Part shown: positions 15,844-24,704 of the stretch, in pieces | Position numbering within the stretch: the stretch's first letter is position 1 | Layout of the letters: each line of letters starts with the position of its first letter | Assembly: GCA_052379845.1 (NCBI GenBank) | Contig: JBQTCF010000013.1 | Reading direction: 5' to 3' (one strand) | Source: Roseinatronobacter sp052379845 | GTDB lineage: Bacteria > Pseudomonadota > Alphaproteobacteria > Rhodobacterales > Rhodobacteraceae | Length of the DNA: 64,000 nt | Notes under the pieces: generated by a model | Seen by the model: the letters and a program-made list of their open reading frames with translations, nothing else | Told to the model about the DNA's origin: nothing | The model's database searches: none | Translations under genes and position numbers: made by a program

Positions 15844-16404
15844 TCAGTTCATGGAATGGCGCAGCCGTTCCAGTGCCAATCTGATGCGGGATTTGATCGT
15901 GCCAAGGGGCAATCCGGTTTCATCTGCAATTTCATTATGCGTCAGGTCGCCGAAATAGGCACTTTCGATCATCTTCCGTTGCTTTTCGGGCAAGGCATTC
16001 ATGGCCTGTGCCAGTTTTTCCGTTTCCTGCTGCAGCGCCAGCGCGTCCACCTGATCGGGTTCGGCCTCCGGCCCCCATGGCAGGTCTTCGGGGTCGGGCC
16101 TGCGGTCGCGGCGCAACATGTCTATGCGCCGGTTGCGCGCGATGGTGTAAATCCACGTTGCCGCGCTGGCGCGGGCGGGGTCGAACTGGGCGGCCTTGTG
16201 CCAGACCGTTGCCATGACATCTTGTGCGCATTCCTCTGCGCTGGTCGGGTCGGCGCCTGATTTCATCAAAAACGCCTTCACACGCGGCGCGAAATGTTCA
16301 AACAGCTTGGTGAACGCCTGCGCGTCTTGTTGGTTGGCCACGCGCATGACCAGCGCTGCCCAGACGGTTTTATCTGTATTGTCCAATCCTGCCTGTCCCG
16401 CCAT
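15844..16404 (-). CDS. rpoE: ECF sigma factor RpoE (singlet-oxygen response, ECF11-like)
   Basis: A 186-residue ECF sigma factor. Region 2 contains LFEHFAPRVKAFLMKSG and AEECAQDVMATVWHKA and ends ATWIYTIARNRRIDMLRRDRR; region 4 is LPEKQRKMIESAYFGDLTHNEIADETGLPLGTIKSRIRLALERLR. It directs the singlet-oxygen response. The frame stays open to ATG 16494 and beyond, but a candidate autoregulatory promoter would start transcription at about 16493. I therefore place the start at ATG 16404; a TTG at 16386 (LDNTDK) would match the R. sphaeroides protein length most closely. ChrR is encoded 19 bases downstream. Confidence 0.93.
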   Translation of the reverse strand: MAGQAGLDNTDKTVWAALVMRVANQQDAQAFTKLFEHFAPRVKAFLMKSGADPTSAEECAQDVMATVWHKAAQFDPARASAATWIYTIARNRRIDMLRRDRRPDPEDLPWGPEAEPDQVDALALQQETEKLAQAMNALPEKQRKMIESAYFGDLTHNEIADETGLPLGTIKSRIRLALERLRHSMN

Positions 16405-16499
16405 CCTGCCCAATACCGCGTCTGTCGCACCCCCTGACCGGGGCGCGCGATGCGGTTGTGGCGTGGTTGTATCGTCACAGGTCTGATCAAACATGCCAC

Positions 16500-16528
16500 G
16501 GTTACGGCTGCAAGGGGGAAGCGGATCA
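16500..16528 (-). promoter_or_regulatory. Candidate RpoE-dependent promoter for rpoE-chrR
   Basis: On the minus strand TGATCC (16523-16528) is followed after 17 bases by GTAACC (16500-16505). TGATCC is the -35 type known for R. sphaeroides RpoE. A start near 16493 implies autoregulation and rules out ATG 16494 as the rpoE start. Confidence 0.65.
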
Positions 16529-16562
16529 AAAAACCTGTAAGGAAGTAAGATGTTTTTTGCAG

Positions 16563-16591
16563 TGATCTGTCCATGCAGTCCTGACGTAAAC
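16563..16591 (+). promoter_or_regulatory. Candidate RpoE-dependent promoter for the lipid-gene operon
   Basis: TGATCT (16563-16568), a 17-base spacer, then GTAAAC (16586-16591): the same layout as the divergent rpoE promoter 34 bases away. The expected start is about 28 bases before the ATG at 16626. Confidence 0.62.
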
Positions 16592-16625
16592 ATTCAAACG
16601 CAAATTTCTATCGGAGCGCGCCTGC

Positions 16626-17924
16626 ATGCCATTCGAGATGTTAGACACACCTGCCCGCCGTATTGCCGTTGTCGGGGGGGGGATTTCGGGGCTTGCGGCG
16701 GCCTATCTGCTGGCGCAGCGCCACCGCGTCACCTTGTATGAGGCCGCGCCGCGCCTTGGGGGGCATGCGCGCACTGTGCTTGCGGGCAAGCAGGGCCAAC
16801 AGCCGGTGGATACGGGTTTTATTGTGTTCAATTACACGAATTACCCGCATATGACGGCCATGTTTGACCGGCTGGATGTGCCCGTCGCCCCCTCGAACAT
16901 GAGTTTCGGGGTGTCGTTTGACGCAGGGCGGTTCGAATACAGTCTGTCTGGCATGGACGAAGTGTTTGCAACCCGCCGCAACATCGCGGATCCGCGCTAT
17001 TGGCGCATGGTGCGCGACATTTTGCATTTCAACAAACACGCGCCCCGCGTTGCGGCAGCGGACCCCAGCCTGAGTATCGGGGGGCTGCTGGCGCGTTTGG
17101 GCACAGGGGCTTGGTTTCGTGACAGGTATCTTTTGCCCTTTTCTGGCGCGATCTGGTCCACCCCCACGCGCAAGATTCTGGACTTTCCCGCGCAGGCCAT
17201 GATGACGTTTTTCAGCAATCATGCCTTGCTGGGCTATGACGGGCAGCACCAGTGGTATACCGTCAAGGGCGGGTCCATCGAATATGTCCGCCGCCTTGGC
17301 GACCATCTGGAACGTGTGGGGGTGCGCCTGCGCCCTTCAACCCCTGTGCAATCAGTGACGCGCGGCCCGCTTGAGGTGCAGCTGAAGGCGCAGGGTCTGG
17401 ACCCCGAAGCATTTGACGAGGTGATCTTTGCCACCCATTCCGACATCACGCAGCGCTTGTTGGCGGACCCGTCCCCGCAGGAAACTGCAGCCCTTGGCGC
17501 GGTGCGCTACCAGACCAATGACGCAATCCTGCATTGCGACCCCGATGTGATGCCAAAGCGGCGCAAATGCTGGTCAAGTTGGGTCTATACCGAACGCGGC
17601 CCAGCGGACCGCGACCGCATTTCGCTAAGCTACTGGATGAACTCCCTGCAACCCATCCCCCATGATGACCCCATGTTCGTGACCCTGAACGCCAACCACC
17701 CCGTCCGCGAGGAGTGTATTTACGACACTTACAGCTTCGATCACCCTGTCTATGATGCGGGCGCATTGCAGGCGCAGGCTGATATTCGCGCGTTCAACGG
17801 CACCAACCGCACATGGTTTTGCGGCGCATGGATGCGCAATGGCTTTCACGAAGACGGCTTTGCCAGCGCAGTGGATGTGGTGCGCGCCATGAACGACACC
17901 GCCCAGCAAGTGGCCGCGCAATGA
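16626..17924 (+). CDS. FAD-dependent amine-oxidase/desaturase-like protein
   Basis: A 432-residue flavoprotein beginning with a Rossmann dinucleotide motif (IAVVGGGISGLAAAYLLAQRH) and a second FAD contact at YEAAPRLGGHARTV. The C-terminal FAD motif is around WFCGAWMRNGFHEDGFASAV. It resembles the phytoene-desaturase-like proteins encoded beside DUF1365 and lipid methyltransferase genes. By position (divergent from rpoE) it corresponds, from memory, to R. sphaeroides RSP_1091, an RpoE-regulated gene linked to modified (methylated/furan) fatty acids. It is the first gene of a five-gene unit; the substrate is inferred to be a lipid acyl chain. Confidence 0.85.
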   Translation: MPFEMLDTPARRIAVVGGGISGLAAAYLLAQRHRVTLYEAAPRLGGHARTVLAGKQGQQPVDTGFIVFNYTNYPHMTAMFDRLDVPVAPSNMSFGVSFDAGRFEYSLSGMDEVFATRRNIADPRYWRMVRDILHFNKHAPRVAAADPSLSIGGLLARLGTGAWFRDRYLLPFSGAIWSTPTRKILDFPAQAMMTFFSNHALLGYDGQHQWYTVKGGSIEYVRRLGDHLERVGVRLRPSTPVQSVTRGPLEVQLKAQGLDPEAFDEVIFATHSDITQRLLADPSPQETAALGAVRYQTNDAILHCDPDVMPKRRKCWSSWVYTERGPADRDRISLSYWMNSLQPIPHDDPMFVTLNANHPVREECIYDTYSFDHPVYDAGALQAQADIRAFNGTNRTWFCGAWMRNGFHEDGFASAVDVVRAMNDTAQQVAAQ

Positions 17925-18694
17925 CCGGGATTGACCATATCGCGGGGCGCACCTTTCACGGGCGGCGCGGGGCGGTGGACAACCGGTTCACCTATGGCGT
18001 GGATTATGTGCTGTTTGACGCGGAAAAACCGCTGCGCCTGCCGCGCCTTATGGTGCGCAACCGTGCCGGTCTGGTGTCGCTGCGCGACCGCGACCATGGC
18101 GGCGCACCGGGGCAGGGGGCGGGCGCGGCATGGGTGCGCCGCGTTCTGGCCGCACAGGGGCTGGCGGGGGTGACCGGCGGCGCGGTCCTGCTGCTGACGC
18201 AGCCGCGCATTCTGGGCCATCTGTTCAACCCCGTCAGTTTCTGGCTGTGCCATGACAGCGCGGGCGGTTTGCGCGCGGTGATTGCGGAAGTGAACAACAC
18301 CTACGGGGACCGGCATTCCTATTTATGCGTGAAACCCGACCAATCCGTGATCCGCGCGCAAGATGAACTGGGCGCGCAGAAAATCTTTCACGTCTCACCG
18401 TTTCAGCCAGTGGCGGGGCGCTATGCCTTCAGGTTTGATATTGCGCCGGACAAGGTGAATATCCGCATTTCTTATTCCCAGAACGAGGACGCGCAAGGCG
18501 GCGGGCTGGTGGCCACGCTGGTGGGGCCGCGCACTGCGTTGACAAGCCGGCGCTTGCTGGGCGCCATGGTGCGCAGGCCCTTGGGGTCGCGCAGGGTGCT
18601 GGCGCTGATCCATTGGCAGGCCGCGCGCCTGTGGTGGCGCGGCGCACCCTTCCGCGCGCGCCCCGAACCCCCCAGTCAAGAGGTCAGCCAATGA
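17921..18694 (+). CDS. DUF1365 family protein
   Basis: A 257-residue soluble protein. Family features are visible: FHGRRGAVDNRFTYGVDYVLFD at the start, a central FNPVSFWLCHD, and EVNNTYGDRHSYL. DUF1365 proteins are nearly always encoded beside an FAD amine-oxidase-like protein, often with a cyclopropane-fatty-acid-synthase-like enzyme, and take part in acyl-chain modification by an unclear mechanism. It starts with an ATGA overlap with the previous gene, so the two are translationally coupled. Confidence 0.9.
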   Translation: MTGIDHIAGRTFHGRRGAVDNRFTYGVDYVLFDAEKPLRLPRLMVRNRAGLVSLRDRDHGGAPGQGAGAAWVRRVLAAQGLAGVTGGAVLLLTQPRILGHLFNPVSFWLCHDSAGGLRAVIAEVNNTYGDRHSYLCVKPDQSVIRAQDELGAQKIFHVSPFQPVAGRYAFRFDIAPDKVNIRISYSQNEDAQGGGLVATLVGPRTALTSRRLLGAMVRRPLGSRRVLALIHWQAARLWWRGAPFRARPEPPSQEVSQ

Positions 18695-19956
18695 CCACCG
18701 CAACCACCAACACGCCCATAGCGCCGCCTGCCCTGTGGGGCTATGCGGTGTTTGGCGGGTTGCTGGCCATGGCGGGGCTGCCCATCTATATTCATGCGCC
18801 GAAATTCTATGTTGATGACTATGCCGTGTCGCTGGCGGCGTTGGGCACAGTGTTGTTTGTGCTGCGGGGCTTGGATTTCGTGCAGGACCCCGCCCTTGGC
18901 TGGCTGGCTGCGCGGCTGCGCCATGTGCGCGCGCAGGCCGTGGCGGTGGCCGGGGGGCTGATGGCGCTGGGGATGTTGGCGTTGTTTGCCATTCCGCCGC
19001 TATTTGCCCCGCTTTTATGGTTCGCGCTGGCACTGACGCTGGTGTTTTCGGCCTATTCGTTCCTGACCATCTGCTTTTATGCCACAGGCACGACGCGGGG
19101 CACGCAATTGGGCGCGGGCGGGCATGTGCGGCTGGCGGGCTGGCGCGAAACCGGGGCGCTTTTGGGGGTGTGCGTGGCTGCGGCCGCACCTGTTGCGCTG
19201 GCGGGGGTGCTGGCGCAGCCCTTCACGGGGTTCGCCGTGGGTTTTGCCCTTGTGGCGGGGCTGGCGCTTTGGGCCATGCGGGCCGAATGGGGGGCACTGG
19301 CCACCCCGCGCGAGACTGCTGCCCCCGCACTGCCCCTGCGCCATATTCTGGCCGATGCCACGGCGCGGCGGCTGTTGCTGATTGCGCTGGTCAATGCCTT
19401 GCCGGTGGCCATCACATCCACCCTGTTTTTGTTTTACGCCGAATCGGTCTTGCAGGCGGACGGGTGGGAAGGCGCGCTGTTGATCGTGCTGTTTTTGTCG
19501 GCGGCAGTGTCTGCGCCGCTATGGGCGCGGCTGGCGCGGCGTGTGGGGGCAAAACCGGCGCTGATGGCGGGCATGGGGCTGGCCGCGCTGAGTTTCGTGT
19601 TCGTGCTGGCGCTGGGTCCGGGGGATATTGCGCTGTTTGCCATCATTTGCGTGGTGTCGGGCGCGGGCATTGGCGCCGATCTGACCTTGCTGCCTGCGAT
19701 ATTTTCGCGCCGCATGGCCGAATTGTCGCCCGATGCATCGCAAGGGTTCGGGCTATGGGCGTTTGTGACCAAGGCCACACTGGCGCTGGCGGCGCTGATT
19801 GTGTTTCCCACACTGGACCTTGCAGGGTTCGAAGCGGGCAGCGCGAACCCCGACAGCGCCCTGCTGGCGCTTGTCGTGCTGTATGCCGCGTTCCCTTCGG
19901 TATTGAAATTTCTGGCGGTGGTGCTTCTGGCCCGCACGCCCCTGACGGAGAGCTGA
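18691..19956 (+). CDS. MFS transporter (GPH-like) of the RpoE-linked lipid cluster
   Basis: A 421-residue membrane protein with about 12 hydrophobic helices. An early LYxDDYAVSLAALGTVLFVLRGLDFVQDPALGWL-like stretch (helices 2-3, here written in pieces: DDYAVSLAALG, RGLDFVQDPALGW) is the D-x-x-x-DP pattern of glycoside-pentoside-hexuronide symporters. Its cargo is unknown; by location it may flip or export a lipid precursor. ATG 18691 overlaps the DUF1365 stop by 4 bases. Confidence 0.85.
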   Translation: MTTATTNTPIAPPALWGYAVFGGLLAMAGLPIYIHAPKFYVDDYAVSLAALGTVLFVLRGLDFVQDPALGWLAARLRHVRAQAVAVAGGLMALGMLALFAIPPLFAPLLWFALALTLVFSAYSFLTICFYATGTTRGTQLGAGGHVRLAGWRETGALLGVCVAAAAPVALAGVLAQPFTGFAVGFALVAGLALWAMRAEWGALATPRETAAPALPLRHILADATARRLLLIALVNALPVAITSTLFLFYAESVLQADGWEGALLIVLFLSAAVSAPLWARLARRVGAKPALMAGMGLAALSFVFVLALGPGDIALFAIICVVSGAGIGADLTLLPAIFSRRMAELSPDASQGFGLWAFVTKATLALAALIVFPTLDLAGFEAGSANPDSALLALVVLYAAFPSVLKFLAVVLLARTPLTES

Positions 19957-19957
19957 C

Positions 19958-20518
19958 ATGACCACCTTGCTAAGTGTATTGACAGGCATGGCCCTGATGC
20001 TGGCGCTTGTTGCGCTTATGTCGCGTATGATGGGGTTTGGTGCGCAAAAGCCGTCGGATTATGCGACGCTGGAACCGCGCATGGACATTCGCCACCACCT
20101 GTCCGGCCCGCTGCGCTGTGAAGGCGTGATTTACGGCCCGCTGGGGCGCGTGACATCGCGCTTCACCGCCGATATGGACGGGCGCTGGGACGGCAACAGG
20201 GGCGTGTTGTCGGAACATTTCACCTATGACAGTGGCACCCGGCAGGACCGCGAATGGCGCCTGACACTGGGCAATGACGGCGCAATCAAAGCCGAGGCCG
20301 ATGACCTGACCGGCATTGGCCAAGGCAAGCAGGATGGCGCGGCGGTCTGCCTGACCTATACCATCCGCCTGCCTGCCAGCGCGGGCGGGCACACGCTTCA
20401 GGTCACCGACTGGATGTATCTGGTCGATGACAAGACCATCATCAACCGCAGCCAGTTTCGCAAATTCGGCTTCAAGGTGGCCGAACTGGTCGCCACAATG
20501 CGCAAGCCTGACGCATGA
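19958..20518 (+). CDS. DUF3833 family protein
   Basis: A 186-residue protein with one N-terminal membrane anchor (about residues 4-24) and a periplasmic beta-rich domain (DIRHHLSGPLRCEGVIYGPLGRV, then RFTADMDGRWDGNRGVL). DUF3833 members occur in the same lipid-modification clusters; many are lipoproteins, but no lipobox Cys is visible here. The start is one base after the MFS stop, with GGAGAGC upstream. Its molecular role is unknown. Confidence 0.85.
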   Translation: MTTLLSVLTGMALMLALVALMSRMMGFGAQKPSDYATLEPRMDIRHHLSGPLRCEGVIYGPLGRVTSRFTADMDGRWDGNRGVLSEHFTYDSGTRQDREWRLTLGNDGAIKAEADDLTGIGQGKQDGAAVCLTYTIRLPASAGGHTLQVTDWMYLVDDKTIINRSQFRKFGFKVAELVATMRKPDA

Positions 20519-21258
20519 GGGGGCTTGCAGGGAAAACCTATTGGATTGTCGGCGCCTCCGAAGGGTTGGGGCGCGCGCTGGCGCAGCAAATGTCACAGGC
20601 CGGGTGCACGCTGGTTCTGTCGGCGCGCACGGCAGACAAGCTGCAGGCGCTGGCCGCCGAATTGCCCAATCCCGCGCGCGTGCTGGCCTGCGATGTGGCC
20701 GACAGGGCGTCGGTGCTGGCGGCGGCGCGCGCGGCGGGGCCAGTGGATGGGCTGGTGTGGATGGCGGGTGTCTACTGGCCGTTTTCCGCACGCAAATGGG
20801 ACGCTGAAAAGGCCGAAACCATGTTTGACGTGAACCTGACAGGGGCCGCGCGTGTGCTGGGGCAGGTGGTGCCGCAGATGGTGGCGCGCCAGCAGGGCCA
20901 TATTGTGATTGTGGGGTCATTGTCGGGCTATCGTGGCTTGCCGGGGTCCATCGGCTACAGTTCCAGCAAGGCAGGCGTGATGCATCTGGCGGAATCAATG
21001 CATGCCGATTTGCGCGGCACGGGCGTGGATGTGCAACTGGCCAATCCCGGTTTCATCCGCACACGGTTGACCGACAAGAACGACTTTGCCATGCCGTTCT
21101 TGATGGAACCCGACAGGGCAGCGGCCGAAGTTATGGCGCTGATGCGCGGGTATAAATTCCAGCGCGCCTTTCCGCGCGTGTTCTCATGGCTGTTTCGCGG
21201 TGCGAATTTCCTGCCGGACTGGGCCTATTACCGGCTGTTTGGCGGCAAATCCGGCTAG
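20515..21258 (+). CDS. Short-chain dehydrogenase/reductase
   Basis: A 247-residue classical SDR: TYWIVGASEGLGRALA (cofactor loop), catalytic Ser in IVGSLSGYRG, and YSSSKAG (Tyr-x-x-x-Lys). The acidic or basic residue choosing NAD versus NADP is in SARTADK, which suggests NADP. It is the last gene of the RpoE-linked operon, joined by an ATGA overlap, matching the position of R. sphaeroides RSP_1087 as I recall it. It probably reduces or oxidises a lipid-derived carbonyl. Confidence 0.9.
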   Translation: MRGLAGKTYWIVGASEGLGRALAQQMSQAGCTLVLSARTADKLQALAAELPNPARVLACDVADRASVLAAARAAGPVDGLVWMAGVYWPFSARKWDAEKAETMFDVNLTGAARVLGQVVPQMVARQQGHIVIVGSLSGYRGLPGSIGYSSSKAGVMHLAESMHADLRGTGVDVQLANPGFIRTRLTDKNDFAMPFLMEPDRAAAEVMALMRGYKFQRAFPRVFSWLFRGANFLPDWAYYRLFGGKSG

Positions 21259-21696
21259 ACGTGCTGCGTAGGCCCTAAACCGGGGTGTTCGGCCTGACAG
21301 CGGTTCGGAAAATGTCGGGCCAGCGGCGGCCCGCATGACGCCCCTTTGGGGCGGGCGCAGTCACCTGCGCAGCGCAGCGCTGCAGCCCGTTGCGCGGGAA
21401 AACACGCAAATTCTTGGGGTTAGGGTGGGGCTAGGGCATGCGGCGCGCATGCCCATGACCGCGCGCACAGGCGACTGGGCGGGTGTTTTCGCACGACACG
21501 GCATAGCGCCCCTGTTGATGCCCCCCCGTTCTGGCCCCGTTCAGGCCCCCTACAGGCAGCGCACGCGCCCTTAGCCAAGTTCACAGCTTTATGCCCTAAG
21601 GTGGGTTTTCGTGTTTGGCGGGGTCCGGTGGGCGGGGGGCGTTGCAACAGGCGCGGTCCGTCCCCGTGCAGGGGCCACAGAAACAGGCAAAACCTT
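21259..21696 (+). promoter_or_regulatory. 438-base intergenic region upstream of the GTA cluster
   Basis: No convincing gene. It holds a perfect 9-bp inverted repeat (GGGCATGCG/CGCATGCCC around GCG, 21434-21454). As the only long gap before g1 it should contain the GTA promoter. I see no paired CtrA half-sites (TTAA-N7-TTAA), consistent with an activator other than CtrA binding here, as GafA does for the R. capsulatus GTA. Confidence 0.5.
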
Positions 21697-22056
21697 ATGA
21701 TCAAAGACACGCAGCCCGGCACGCGGGCCGATGGGGGGCCGACACCTGAAAACATGGTGTCCTATTCCGAGCAGTTGCTGAACCATTCCATCGCGCGGCT
21801 GACGCGCATTCTTGAAACCTATGACGATATGCCCGCTGCGCTGGCTGGCAAGGAACTGGCCGAGGAGTTCCGCAGCCTGCGCAAGGCGTTGGAGATTGCT
21901 TATCATGAACGTGCCAATATCCAGAAACTCAAGGGCGGCGAAGATGCCCGCGCCGCCAGTCTTGACCTTGGGGCCGCAAGGGATGAAATCGCCCGCAGAC
22001 TGGCTTGCCTGCGCGCCGCCGCAAACTGTGGCGGAATTTCTGGACAGCCTGAGTGA
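21697..22056 (+). CDS. orfg1: GTA g1, small terminase-like protein
   Basis: A 119-residue helical protein at the position of R. capsulatus GTA gp1, the small terminase. It has a central helix-rich stretch (MVSYSEQLLNHSIARLTRIL, then AGKELAEEFRSLRKALEIAYHER). It is thought to recruit DNA to the packaging motor. ATG 21697 follows a weak AGG site. Its last third overlaps the start of the large terminase gene. Confidence 0.82.
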   Translation: MIKDTQPGTRADGGPTPENMVSYSEQLLNHSIARLTRILETYDDMPAALAGKELAEEFRSLRKALEIAYHERANIQKLKGGEDARAASLDLGAARDEIARRLACLRAAANCGGISGQPE

Positions 22057-23326
22057 TGATGCGCTGGCAGCCCTGCCATGGCTGTTCGAATTCTGGGCCG
22101 CGCCCCACCAGTTGCCCCCCTCGGGCGACTGGCGCACATGGGTGTGTATGGGTGGGCGCGGGGCGGGCAAAACGCGCGCGGGCGCCGAATGGGTGCGCGC
22201 GCAGGTCGAAGGGGCGCGCCCGCTGGATGCGGGTGTGGCGCGGCGCGTGGCGCTGGTGGGCGAAACCTATGATCAGGCGCGCGATGTGATGGTGTTTGGC
22301 GACAGCGGCATCATGGCCTGTTCCCCCGCTGACCGCCTGCCCCATTGGGAAGCGACCAAGCGCCGGCTGGTCTGGCCCAATGGCGCGGTTGCGCAATGCT
22401 TCAGCGCGTCCGACCCGCAGGCGCTGCGTGGCCCGCAATTTGACGCGGCATGGTGTGACGAACTGGCCAAATGGCCCAAGGCCGAAGACGCCTGGGACAT
22501 GTTGCAATTCGCCCTGCGCCTTGGCCCCCATCCGCGCCAGCTGGTCACCACCACCCCGCGCAATCAGGCCACGCTGAAGGGTATTTTGCGCGCGCCCTCC
22601 ACAGTGCTGACCCATGCCGCCACCGAAGCAAACCGCGCCTGGCTGGCCCCGTCATTCCTGGAAGAAATCCGCCACCGCTACCGTGGCACGCGGCTGGAAC
22701 GGCAGGAACTGGACGGGCAGTTGCTGGAAGATGCGGCAGGCACGCTATGGCCCCAAGCGCTGCTGGAAGGGGCGCGGGTGGGGCAGGTGCCCCAGCTTTC
22801 GCGCGTGGTGGTTGCCGTCGACCCCGCGGTCAGCGCGCATGCGGGGTCTGACCTGTGCGGGATCGTGGTTGTGGGGGCTGTGACCGAAGGGCCGCCCGCA
22901 GACTGGCGCGCCTATGTGCTGGAAGATGCCAGCCTGCGCGCCACATCGCCCAGCCAATGGGCGCGCGCGGCCATTGACGCGCTGCACCGCCATGGTGGCG
23001 ACCGCATCGTGGCCGAGGTCAACCAGGGCGGCAATCTGGTGGCCGAAGTGCTGCGCCAGATTGACCCGCTGGTGCCGTTTCGCGCGGTGCATGCCAGCCG
23101 TGGAAAGGTGCTGCGCGCAGAACCTGTGGCGGCGCTTTATGAACAGGGGCGGGTGTTTCACACAGCCCCCCTTGGCCCGCTGGAGGACCAGATGGCGCAG
23201 ATGACCGCGCAGGGCTTTGCAGGCACCGGCAGCCCCGACCGCGTGGATGCGCTGGTCTGGGCGCTGCATGATCTGGTGCTGGCCCCTGCCGCGCGCTGGT
23301 CGCGGCCAAAGGTGCGCACGCTGTGA
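21944..23326 (+). CDS. orfg2: GTA g2, large terminase (packaging ATPase and nuclease)
   Basis: A 460-residue TerL. The ATPase has a Walker A at MGGRGAGKTRAGAEW (about residue 70) and an acidic Walker B-like FDAAWCDELAKW. The RNase H-fold nuclease begins VAVDPAVSAHAGSDLCG (about residue 290), with a later acidic residue near AGTGSPDRVDAL. In GTAs it packages random host DNA by headful. I chose ATG 21944 (AAGGGCGG upstream, overlapping g1 by 113 bases); ATG 21983, 13 codons later, is an alternative. Confidence 0.95.
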   Translation: MPAPPVLTLGPQGMKSPADWLACAPPQTVAEFLDSLSDDALAALPWLFEFWAAPHQLPPSGDWRTWVCMGGRGAGKTRAGAEWVRAQVEGARPLDAGVARRVALVGETYDQARDVMVFGDSGIMACSPADRLPHWEATKRRLVWPNGAVAQCFSASDPQALRGPQFDAAWCDELAKWPKAEDAWDMLQFALRLGPHPRQLVTTTPRNQATLKGILRAPSTVLTHAATEANRAWLAPSFLEEIRHRYRGTRLERQELDGQLLEDAAGTLWPQALLEGARVGQVPQLSRVVVAVDPAVSAHAGSDLCGIVVVGAVTEGPPADWRAYVLEDASLRATSPSQWARAAIDALHRHGGDRIVAEVNQGGNLVAEVLRQIDPLVPFRAVHASRGKVLRAEPVAALYEQGRVFHTAPLGPLEDQMAQMTAQGFAGTGSPDRVDALVWALHDLVLAPAARWSRPKVRTL

Positions 23327-23430
23327 TAAGCGGGGGTTCATTCCGTTGCGCTAGGGTGGTTGCAGACAGTCCGAAACGGGGCAGGGGCGGGCCAGCGGTC
23401 TGACGTGGTGCCCGCCCGCCGCCGCCGCAT

Positions 23431-23454
23431 TTGAGTATTTTGGGCAAGATGAAG
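23431..23454 (+). repeat. Conserved 24-base element, copy 2
   Basis: TTGAGTATTTTGGGCAAGATGAAG lies in the 154-base gap between g2 and g3, inside the GTA operon, preceded by a C-rich stretch. It matches the copies at 14609-14632 and 61474-61497. Confidence 0.72.
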
Positions 23455-23480
23455 GGGCCAAGGAATGGAGCATATCCGAG

Positions 23481-24704
23481 ATGTTTGATATCTTTCGTAA
23501 AACACAACCACCCGAGAGTGGCGCGGGCGATCTGGCGCAGAGCAAGGCATCTGCTGTGGGGCCGCTGACGGCAGGGCGCATCGGGGCGCGAACGGCCAGT
23601 CTTGGGGGGACAGGCAGCGGGGCTGCGCCCATTGGCCTGCGCGATGGTGTGTCGCTGGCGCGGGCGGGGTTTGTGGGCAACCCGATCGGGTTTCGGGCTG
23701 TGCGCCTGATTTCGGAAGCGGCCAGCGCGTTGCCGCTGGTGGTGCAGGACAGTGCGCGGCGCTATGATGTGCATCCGCTGCTGGACCTGATCACCCGCCC
23801 CAACCCCGTGCAGGGGCGCGCCGAGTTTTTTGAGGCGCTTTATGCGCAGCTGCTGCTGTCGGGCAATGCCTATGTCGAGGCGGTGACCGGCGCTGAGGGC
23901 GGGGTGCAGGAATTGCATGTCCTGCGATCGGACCGCATCAGCGTTGTGCCCGGTGCCGATGGCTGGCCCATTGCGTGGGAGTATACTGTGGGCGCGAAAA
24001 AGCACCGCTTTAATATGCGCGACGGGCTGGCGCCCATTTGCCATATCCGGTCTTTTCATCCGCATGATGACCATTACGGCCTGTCGCCCCTGACGGCTGC
24101 GGCGCGCGCGGTTGAGGTGCATAATGCCGCGTCGAACTGGTCCAAGGCGCTGTTGGACAATGCGGCGCGCCCGTCCGGGGCGATCATCTATCGTGGGCCG
24201 GACGGGCAGGGCAGCATGAGTGCCGAGCAGTTCGACCGCCTGCAATCGGAGATTGAAACCAACCATCAGGGCGCGCGCAATGCTGGCCGGCCCATGTTGC
24301 TGGAAGGGGGGCTGGACTGGAAGCCCATGGGCTTTTCGCCGTCCGACATGGAATTTCACCGCACCAAGGAAGCGGCGGCGCGTGAAATTGCCATTGCCTT
24401 CGGGGTGCCGCCCATGTTGCTGGGTATTCCGGGCGATGCGACCTATGCCAATTATCAGGAGGCCAACCGCGCCTTTTACCGCCTGACCGTCCTGCCCATG
24501 GCGCAGCGTGTGGCGGCATCGGTGGCGCATTGGTTGTCGGGCTTTGTGCCCGGTGCGGTGGTGCTGAAGCCCGATCTGGACCAGGTGCCCGCATTGGCGG
24601 AAGAGCGCGAACAGCAATGGCGCCGCATCGGGCAGGCCAGCTTTCTGGATGATGCTGAAAAACGCGCCCTTCTGGGCCTGCCTGCCCGTGTCGAGGGGGC
24701 ATGA
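23481..24704 (+). CDS. orfg3: GTA g3, HK97-type portal protein
   Basis: A 407-residue portal protein of the HK97 family. Typical segments: FVGNPIGFRAVRLISEAASALPL near residue 65, HPLLDLITRPNP, and FEALYAQLLLSGNAYVE. The C-terminal third has FSPSDMEFHRTKEAAAREIAIAFGVPPMLLG and TYANYQEANRAFYR. It forms the dodecameric ring through which DNA enters the head. The gap to g2 contains the 24-base element; g3.5 overlaps its stop by 4 bases. Confidence 0.96.
   Translation: MFDIFRKTQPPESGAGDLAQSKASAVGPLTAGRIGARTASLGGTGSGAAPIGLRDGVSLARAGFVGNPIGFRAVRLISEAASALPLVVQDSARRYDVHPLLDLITRPNPVQGRAEFFEALYAQLLLSGNAYVEAVTGAEGGVQELHVLRSDRISVVPGADGWPIAWEYTVGAKKHRFNMRDGLAPICHIRSFHPHDDHYGLSPLTAAARAVEVHNAASNWSKALLDNAARPSGAIIYRGPDGQGSMSAEQFDRLQSEIETNHQGARNAGRPMLLEGGLDWKPMGFSPSDMEFHRTKEAAAREIAIAFGVPPMLLGIPGDATYANYQEANRAFYRLTVLPMAQRVAASVAHWLSGFVPGAVVLKPDLDQVPALAEEREQQWRRIGQASFLDDAEKRALLGLPARVEGA

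Noticed and set aside
16405..16593. Longer rpoE starts
   Set aside because: A candidate RpoE promoter would place the transcript start at about 16493, and RpoE homologues lack this N-terminal extension.
21259..21696. A small gene before the GTA cluster
   Set aside because: Frames here are short and basic with no ribosome-binding site or recognisable domain.
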